A DNA stretch of 11,285 nucleotides, taken from contig JANNYB010000190.1 of NCBI GenBank assembly GCA_031409875.1, forward strand, positions 1 through 11,285. Direction: 5' to 3'. Positions 6,318-11,285 of the stretch are shown piece by piece; the stretch's first letter is position 1; the number at the start of each line of letters is the position of its first letter. A program made the position numbers and the translations under genes. The stretch is from CALMEH01 sp031409875. Its GTDB lineage: Bacteria > Acidobacteriota > Blastocatellia > Pyrinomonadales > Pyrinomonadaceae. The notes below the pieces were generated by a model. It was not told the origin of the DNA and searched no databases. It saw nothing but the letters and a program-made list of their open reading frames with translations.

Positions 6318-8039
6318 ATGAAACTCGCTTCATTAAAGAATATTTTTCCGTCAATTTCAAACGCCGGTTTAGCGTTTGTTTCTGCCGTTTTGCTAATTCT
6401 CGCGTTTCCCGATTTTGAATTTTCGATTCTCGCGTGGTTCGCGCTCATTCCGCTGTTTTTCGCCATCGAACGCGAAAAAGAATTTTGGCGCAAATCGTTT
6501 TTTACGGGTTGGATTTTCGGGACGATATTTTTCTTCGGAACTTGTTATTGGCTAACCTTTGCGCCGATAACCTACGCCGGATTTCCTGCGCCGATTGCGT
6601 ATATTTTAATGTTTTTCGTGTCGCTGGCGGTCGGGATTTTTCCGGCAATCTTCGGCGCGATTTTTTCGATATTGCTTAAAAGATTCGGAAGCTACGCAAT
6701 ACTTTCCGCGCCGTTTTTGTGGGTTTTTACCGAATTCTTGCGCTATTGGCTGACGGGAAATAATTGGAACGCAATCGGTTATTCGCAAGCGTTTAGCGGC
6801 GCGGTCAAATATGCAAATTTCGGCGGCGTTTATTTTGTCGGATTTATTTTAATTTTAGTTCAAACACTTTTCTTTTTTTTCGTAACAAGTCGTCTGAAAT
6901 TTTTAGAAACCTCAAAAAATCCGTCAATTTTTATAGTTGTTTTCTTTATTATTTTCGGTTGGTTGATGTTTTTAAATAAATCAATCCGCGAAAAAATTTC
7001 CGAAATTGACGCAAAAGAAGGCGGATTAAATCAGAAAGCCGCGCTTTTGTATTGTGTTTTGTTTTGTTTAGGCGGCGTGCCGTTTTCAGTTGTCAGTTTT
7101 TGGATTGAAAACAATTCATCAAAACCTTTTGAAAATCTTCCGCATTCGACGTATGTTATCGCCGTTCAGCCGAATGTGCCGATGAGCGGTTTGACTTACG
7201 AAAAATATGAATTGTTGCTTCAACGCCACATCGAACTCGCCGAAATTGCTTTAAATTCGGTAAAAGAAAATCCCAAATCCCAAATCCCAAATCCCAAATC
7301 CGTCGTTATTTTCCCTGAGTCGCCGATGATTTTTCAATATGGGCGCGACCGCGATTTGCAGAAAATTTTGAAAGATTTTGCTGTCAGAAATAATGTTTCG
7401 GTTTTATTCAATTCCGCCGAAACTGCGCCTGACGGAAACCGTGCTTTGAATTCTGCCGTGATGATTAACGAACGCGGCGAAAAAATGGCGCAATATGACA
7501 AAATCCATCTGCTTCCGTTTGGCGAATTTATTCCGTTTCCCGAACCTTTGGCGAGTCAAATGCCGGCGTTTGTCGGCAATTTCGAGTTTGGAAACGAATA
7601 TGATTTACTGCAATTCGGCGAAGCACGCGGCGGCGTAATGATTTGTTTTGAATCGCATTTCGGCGAACTTTCACGCGAATACGCCAAACTCGGCGCAGAC
7701 GTTTTAATTGAAATGACGAACGACGGATATTTAGGAAACACGCCTGTTTTGCGCCAACATCTGGCAAATTCGGTCTTTCGCGCCGTTGAAACAAATCGTC
7801 CGCTTTTGCGCGTAACCAACGTCGGCATCACGGCTTACATCAACGAACGCGGCGAAGTTTCCGACGCGGCGGAAGTTTATCAGGAAGCAACGCGAGTTTG
7901 GACAGTTTCAAAATCCGACGGAAACCAAACAATTTATGTGAAATACGGCGATTGGTTCGCGTGGCTTTGTTCGTTTGTCAGTTTAGCGTTATTATTTTTA
8001 AGTTTTCAGAAAAAGAAAGCGATTAAAAAAGAAGTATGA
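6318..8039 (+). CDS. lnt: Apolipoprotein N-acyltransferase
   Basis: Lnt adds the third acyl chain to the N-terminal cysteine of lipoproteins in the inner membrane. The 573-residue protein begins with hydrophobic helices (about 15-215, plus a further pair about 200-265) and ends with a nitrilase-type periplasmic domain and one C-terminal helix (about 545-563). The catalytic triad is visible: Glu334 in VVIFPES, Lys395 in YDKIHLLPFGEFIPF and Cys443 in MICFES. GNNWNAIGYSQ (about 147-157) is also typical. The ATG at 6318 is preferred; an in-frame TTG at 6273 would add 15 residues but lies in the likely pntA promoter. The chain is somewhat longer than E. coli Lnt (512). A 7-base tandem repeat at 7268-7301 encodes residues 318-328, just before the catalytic Glu. 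The stop overlaps the next gene's start (ATGA, 8036-8039), so the two are probably cotranscribed and translationally coupled. Confidence 0.95.
   Translation: MKLASLKNIFPSISNAGLAFVSAVLLILAFPDFEFSILAWFALIPLFFAIEREKEFWRKSFFTGWIFGTIFFFGTCYWLTFAPITYAGFPAPIAYILMFFVSLAVGIFPAIFGAIFSILLKRFGSYAILSAPFLWVFTEFLRYWLTGNNWNAIGYSQAFSGAVKYANFGGVYFVGFILILVQTLFFFFVTSRLKFLETSKNPSIFIVVFFIIFGWLMFLNKSIREKISEIDAKEGGLNQKAALLYCVLFCLGGVPFSVVSFWIENNSSKPFENLPHSTYVIAVQPNVPMSGLTYEKYELLLQRHIELAEIALNSVKENPKSQIPNPKSVVIFPESPMIFQYGRDRDLQKILKDFAVRNNVSVLFNSAETAPDGNRALNSAVMINERGEKMAQYDKIHLLPFGEFIPFPEPLASQMPAFVGNFEFGNEYDLLQFGEARGGVMICFESHFGELSREYAKLGADVLIEMTNDGYLGNTPVLRQHLANSVFRAVETNRPLLRVTNVGITAYINERGEVSDAAEVYQEATRVWTVSKSDGNQTIYVKYGDWFAWLCSFVSLALLFLSFQKKKAIKKEV
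7268..7301 (+). repeat. Heptanucleotide tandem repeat inside lnt
   Basis: The unit AAATCCC occurs four times in full (7268-7295), followed by six bases of a fifth unit, within the lnt reading frame. Three units equal seven codons, which gives the peptide pattern NPKSQIPNPKS. Because seven is not a multiple of three, gain or loss of one unit would shift the frame upstream of all three catalytic residues. Confidence 0.9.
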
Positions 8040-8473
8040 AAAGAGTATTATTTTTTTGCGTTATTTTATTTATTTCAAGCACTTTTGCTTTTGCTCAAGA
8101 TGTTTCCGTCCGTAAACATGACAACTTTTCCGGCATAGTCAAAACGCTCGGAGAACTTGTTAATAAAATTGGAAAAAATTGGAAAAATACATTTTATATT
8201 TCCGATGTGAAAAAGGAAGACGGAAGAGAATTTGCGTATGCTCATTGGATTCAAGACAAATCAATAATTATTCTTCAACTTCCACTCGAAAAAGAAAGTG
8301 CGGATTATTATTGGCTTTATTCAAAAGCGAGAATTGACCTTTTGACAGATGTTGTTCCGACTAAGGAAGATATTGGCGGAAGCAGTTTTTTAGTTGATAG
8401 ACCTTGGACTAACAGCATTTTGCAAAGATGCTCAAGAGGTTACAAACTTTCGGTTTTAAAACAAAAAGATTAA
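8036..8473 (+). CDS. Small exported protein of unknown function
   Basis: I do not recognise this 145-residue protein. It begins with a clear signal peptide: Lys2-Arg3, a hydrophobic core (4-16) and a likely cleavage after AFA (18-20), leaving a mature protein of about 125 residues starting QDVSVRKHD. Cys8 is inside the hydrophobic core without a proper lipobox, so a lipoprotein is unlikely. The mature part is rich in Lys, Asp and aromatic residues, has no further membrane segment and has one Cys (about residue 132). It probably acts in the periplasm or outside the cell. Its ATG overlaps the lnt stop (ATGA), with AAGAAG directly before it, and it ends 11 bases before prfB, so it sits in an operon with both. 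Its codons are more AT-rich than those of prfB, which hints at a later arrival between lnt and prfB. Confidence 0.85.
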   Translation: MKRVLFFCVILFISSTFAFAQDVSVRKHDNFSGIVKTLGELVNKIGKNWKNTFYISDVKKEDGREFAYAHWIQDKSIIILQLPLEKESADYYWLYSKARIDLLTDVVPTKEDIGGSSFLVDRPWTNSILQRCSRGYKLSVLKQKD

Positions 8474-8484
8474 ATTATTAAATA

Positions 8485-9586
8485 ATGGAATTAAACGATT
8501 TACAAACAAAATACGAAGAAATAAAAGTTAAAGTTGCTCAACTTGGGAGGTTTCTTTGACGCTGATGCGAAGCGTAAGGAACTTGAAATTTTAGAGGCGC
8601 AGATTGGCGAACCGGATTTTTGGAACGATTCGGAAAAAGCGCAAAAAATTGTCCAACATCGAAGCCGCATCGAAAAGGCTTTGAACGGACAAGCGAAATT
8701 TGAAACCGCGATTTCAGATGCGGAAGTGTTGTTTGAATTTGCCGAAGCGGACGAAAATTCGTTAAATGAATTACTGGAACTCGTTCCTAAAGTCGAAACG
8801 GAAGTGAACACGGCGATCACCGAAGCCTTGCTTTCGGGCGAAACCGATGCAAATAACGCGATTTGCTCGATTCAATCGGGCGCGGGCGGCACGGACGCGC
8901 AAGATTTCGCGCAAATGTTGCTCAGAATGTATCTGCGTTGGGCTGAAAGAAAAGGTTTCAAAGTCGAAGTTTTGGATGAGCAGTCGGGAAGCGAAGCCGG
9001 ATTGAAAAGCGCAACTTTTCGCGTCGAAGGCGAATATGCTTACGGGCTTTTATCGGCAGAAGCGGGCGTTCATCGGCTTGTCAGAATTTCGCCGTTCAAT
9101 TCGGGCGGAAGCCGTGAAACTTCGTTTGCGTCGCTTTTCGTTTCGCCGGAAATTGACGAAAATATCGTCGTCGAAATTAACGACAAAGATTTGCGCGTTG
9201 ACACATATCGTTCGTCCGGCGCAGGCGGTCAGCACGTTAATGTTACGGATTCGGCGGTCAGAATTACGCATCTGCCGACGGGAATTGTCGTAACGTGCCA
9301 AAATCAGCGTTCGCAAATCCAAAATCGCGCCGTCGCAATGCAAGTTTTGCGCTCGAAATTATACGAACTCGAACTCGAAAAACGTCGCGCCGACAGTGCA
9401 GATCTCGAAGCAACCAAACAAGATATTGCGTTCGGTTCGCAAATTCGCAATTACGTTTTACATCCGTATCGTTTAGTAAAAGACACGCGCACGAAATTTG
9501 AACTGACGGACGTTGACGCAGTTTTAGATGGCGAAATTGACGAATTTATTAAGGAATTTTTATTGTTCAAGAAAAGTTCAGAGTAA
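8485..9586 (+). CDS. prfB: Peptide chain release factor 2 (programmed +1 frameshift)
   Basis: RF2 reads UGA and UAA stop codons and triggers peptide release. The gene starts at ATG 8485; 24 codons later the frame meets TGA (8557-8559). Translation continues in the +1 frame from GAC at 8558, giving 366 residues (E. coli RF2 has 365). The joined N-terminus reads MELNDLQTKYEEIKV...GRFL-DADAKRKELEI. The anticodon-like tripeptide SPF is at 202-204 in RISPFNSGG, and the catalytic GGQ is at 247-249 in SSGAGGQHVNV. These confirm RF2 rather than RF1. No Shine-Dalgarno sequence precedes the ATG. Low RF2 levels favour the shift, so the gene should regulate itself. The last codons and stop lie in the left arm of a 29-bp inverted repeat, which may have replaced the original C-terminal end. 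Confidence 0.97.
8545..8560 (+). promoter_or_regulatory. RF2 autoregulatory +1 frameshift site
   Basis: GGGAGG (8545-8550), an internal Shine-Dalgarno-like sequence, lies three bases before the slippery CTT TGA C (8554-8560). The spacing and the CUU-UGA-C core match the canonical bacterial RF2 site. The ribosome slips from CUU to UUU and resumes at GAC when RF2 is scarce. Confidence 0.96.
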
Positions 9587-9668
9587 CGCATTTATGCGTG
9601 AAGTGTTTGTTATAAAATCAAGTTGAATTGATCAAGAGAACTTCACGCATAAATGCGTTACTCTGAAC
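9576..9668. repeat. 93-bp element with perfect 29-bp inverted arms
   Basis: Bases 9576-9604 and 9640-9668 are perfect inverted copies separated by 35 AT-rich bases. Each arm contains its own small palindrome (ACGCATTTATGCGT at 9586-9599 and its counterpart at 9645-9658). The left arm covers the last codons and stop of prfB (TAA at 9584-9586); the right arm ends eight bases before the ftsK ATG. It could be a MITE-like insertion, a dispersed palindrome or an mRNA stem separating the two genes. No U-run follows, so it is not a classical terminator. No convincing target-site duplication flanks it. Confidence 0.85.
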
Positions 9669-9676
9669 ATAAAAGA

Positions 9677-11285
9677 ATGGCAAGCGAAGTTAAAAAACGA
9701 ACAACCTCAAAATCCGATTCGCTCGGCAACGAAATAGTGGCGATTATCTTTCTGGCGTTGGCGGTTTTGGTCTTTTTGTGTCTGATTTCTTACAGCCAAA
9801 ACGACCAGTCAATTATCACCGCATCGTCGCAAAAAACGCAGAATTGGATTGGTGTCGTCGGGGCGAATATTGCGGCGATTTTGATTTCTTTTGTCGGTTG
9901 GACGGCTTATTTTCTGCCCGCAATGTTGGCTTTGATTGCGTGGCGGTTTTTTCGCGCCGAATCTTTAACATTTTCTTTGAGCCGCATCATCGGGTATCTT
10001 TTGTTTGTCGTTTCGGGCGCGAGTTTGCTGACGCTTTTCGGATTTTACGGCGGAATTACAGGCGCGTTTTTTGAACATTTGTTCACAGGATTTTTAGGTA
10101 AAATCGGCGCGGGAATTTTGCTTTTTGCTTTTATGGCAACGGCATTTCTTTTAATTACGAATCTTTCGCTCATTTCATTTTTCGGCGATTTCGGTTTGGC
10201 TTGGGAAAATGTTCGGATGCGTTTTGACGAATGGCGCGGAAAACGGCACGAAGAAATGGTGGCGAACAACTCGGAAGCCATCGAACGCGCCGAAAAACGC
10301 CGCGAATCGCGCCAAGAAATTCCCGTTGAAAAAGAAGAAAAACCGAAAAAATTACCGAAGGAAGAAACGCCGACAATCTCGCTCGGCGATTTGGTTACGC
10401 AAACGCCTGTCGTTGAAGAAAAAAAGGAAACCGTAACGAAAAAAGTTTCCGATATTTTCAACAATTTGAAGGAATTTGCCGAATCGAAAAAAGCCGAAAC
10501 GCCGGAAATTATCGAATCACATTCAGAATTCAGCCGTGAAACTGAAGATTTGATGCCGACGATTTCAAACTCGGACGAACTCGTTCTCGAAATCGAAAGA
10601 CCTGTTGATTTAATTGCCGAAAGCGAAAAAATTCCGATTACGCCGATTCAGGAAACAGGCGAATTGGAAGAAGATTTGCTGGAAATCGCCGAAGTCGAAA
10701 AAGTAGAAATCCCGCTGTCCAAAAAGCCGCAAACATATGAAAATTACGCGCTTCCGACGACGGAGTTTTTAACGCCCGCAACAGCACGAATCGAGCAGAA
10801 AGACGAAGAACTTCTCGGCATCGCGCAAGAGCTAACTGATAAAACAAAAGAGTTTAACGTAACCGGACGAGTAATGCACATCTGCCAAGGTCCGGTCGTT
10901 ACAACCTACGAATTCAAACCCGATCCGGGCGTGAAATATTCGCGCGTTACAGGTTTGTCAGACGATTTGTGTCTTGCCTTAAAAGCCGAATCAATCCGCA
11001 TTGACCGCATTCCGGGCAAAGCGTTTGTCGGCATCGAAGTCCCGAACCGCGAACGCGAAACGATTTATTTGCGCGAAGTTATCGAATCGAAAAAATTTCA
11101 ATCGTCCGAATCGCTTCTTTCCATCGCGCTCGGCAAATCGATTGACGGCTTAAATTACGTTGCGGATTTGGCGAAAATGCCGCATTTGCTCATCGCGGGC
11201 GCAACCGGCGCGGGCAAATCCGTCGGTGTGAACACGATCATCGTTTCGATTTTGTATAAAGCAAAACCCGACGAAGTGAAATTCA
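9677..11285 (+). CDS. ftsK: DNA translocase FtsK (5' part, cut by window edge)
   Basis: FtsK is a septum-located ATP-driven DNA pump that moves chromosome ends apart during division. The reading frame is open from ATG 9677 to the window end, 536 codons, and the C-terminal part is missing. Residues 18-40, about 57-90, 104-124 and 141-166 are hydrophobic and form the membrane anchor. An acidic, Lys/Glu-rich linker (about 185-350) follows, then the translocase alpha/beta region: VTGRVMHICQGPVVTTYEF (395-413, compare the GPVVTRFE-type motif of the family) and Walker A GATGAGKS (508-515) in LLIAGATGAGKSVGVNT. The short linker resembles SpoIIIE/FtsK proteins outside the enterics. The ATG follows the right arm of an inverted repeat by eight bases, with AAAAG as a weak ribosome site. 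Confidence 0.95.
   Translation, partial: MASEVKKRTTSKSDSLGNEIVAIIFLALAVLVFLCLISYSQNDQSIITASSQKTQNWIGVVGANIAAILISFVGWTAYFLPAMLALIAWRFFRAESLTFSLSRIIGYLLFVVSGASLLTLFGFYGGITGAFFEHLFTGFLGKIGAGILLFAFMATAFLLITNLSLISFFGDFGLAWENVRMRFDEWRGKRHEEMVANNSEAIERAEKRRESRQEIPVEKEEKPKKLPKEETPTISLGDLVTQTPVVEEKKETVTKKVSDIFNNLKEFAESKKAETPEIIESHSEFSRETEDLMPTISNSDELVLEIERPVDLIAESEKIPITPIQETGELEEDLLEIAEVEKVEIPLSKKPQTYENYALPTTEFLTPATARIEQKDEELLGIAQELTDKTKEFNVTGRVMHICQGPVVTTYEFKPDPGVKYSRVTGLSDDLCLALKAESIRIDRIPGKAFVGIEVPNRERETIYLREVIESKKFQSSESLLSIALGKSIDGLNYVADLAKMPHLLIAGATGAGKSVGVNTIIVSILYKAKPDEVKF

Noticed and set aside
9576..9668. Simple intrinsic terminator after prfB
   Set aside because: The stem is long enough, but the loop is 35 bases and no run of T follows the right arm.
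10045..10464. Minus-strand open frame opposite ftsK
   Set aside because: It lies antisense to the ftsK membrane and linker region, is rich in Ser and Phe from shadow codons, and shows no motif.

Overview
The window looks like chromosomal DNA of a Gram-negative bacterium of moderate GC. It carries a two-gene membrane transhydrogenase (pntA, pntB), apolipoprotein N-acyltransferase (lnt), which is found in organisms with an outer membrane and lipoproteins, release factor 2 (prfB) with its programmed frameshift, and the start of ftsK. Gene content and base usage would suit Acidobacteriota (Blastocatellia-like). That is an impression from the sequence, not a phylogenetic result.

Minus strand, 6222 to 212: a pntA-pntB operon read right to left from a likely promoter at 6251-6278. 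In most bacteria these two genes are adjacent. Here about 3 kb of foreign-looking DNA separates them. Just after pntA lies an AT-rich gene for a 566-residue protein with a TOPRIM nuclease signature (4648-2948). Next come a 60-bp exact copy of the start of pntB (2841-2900), a beta-class DNA methyltransferase gene (2819-1857), a cluster of six small hairpins (1644-1827) and finally intact pntB (1612-212). The 60-bp copy and the true pntB start (1555-1614) bracket the methyltransferase block exactly, the layout expected of an insertion with a long target duplication. The TOPRIM gene lies outside the bracket, so it probably arrived separately.

Plus strand, 6318 to the right edge: lnt; a small exported protein of unknown function whose start overlaps the lnt stop (ATGA); prfB, whose true start is 8485 and whose reading requires a +1 shift at 8554-8559; a 93-bp element with perfect 29-bp inverted arms that overlaps the prfB stop; and ftsK, cut off by the window edge just after its Walker A motif. 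lnt contains a 7-base tandem repeat inside its coding sequence.

The housekeeping parts are conventional: NADPH supply, lipoprotein maturation, translation termination and chromosome segregation. The novelty lies in the pntA-pntB gap, with a solitary TOPRIM protein of no family I recognise, a methyltransferase inserted with a long target duplication, and structured repeats.
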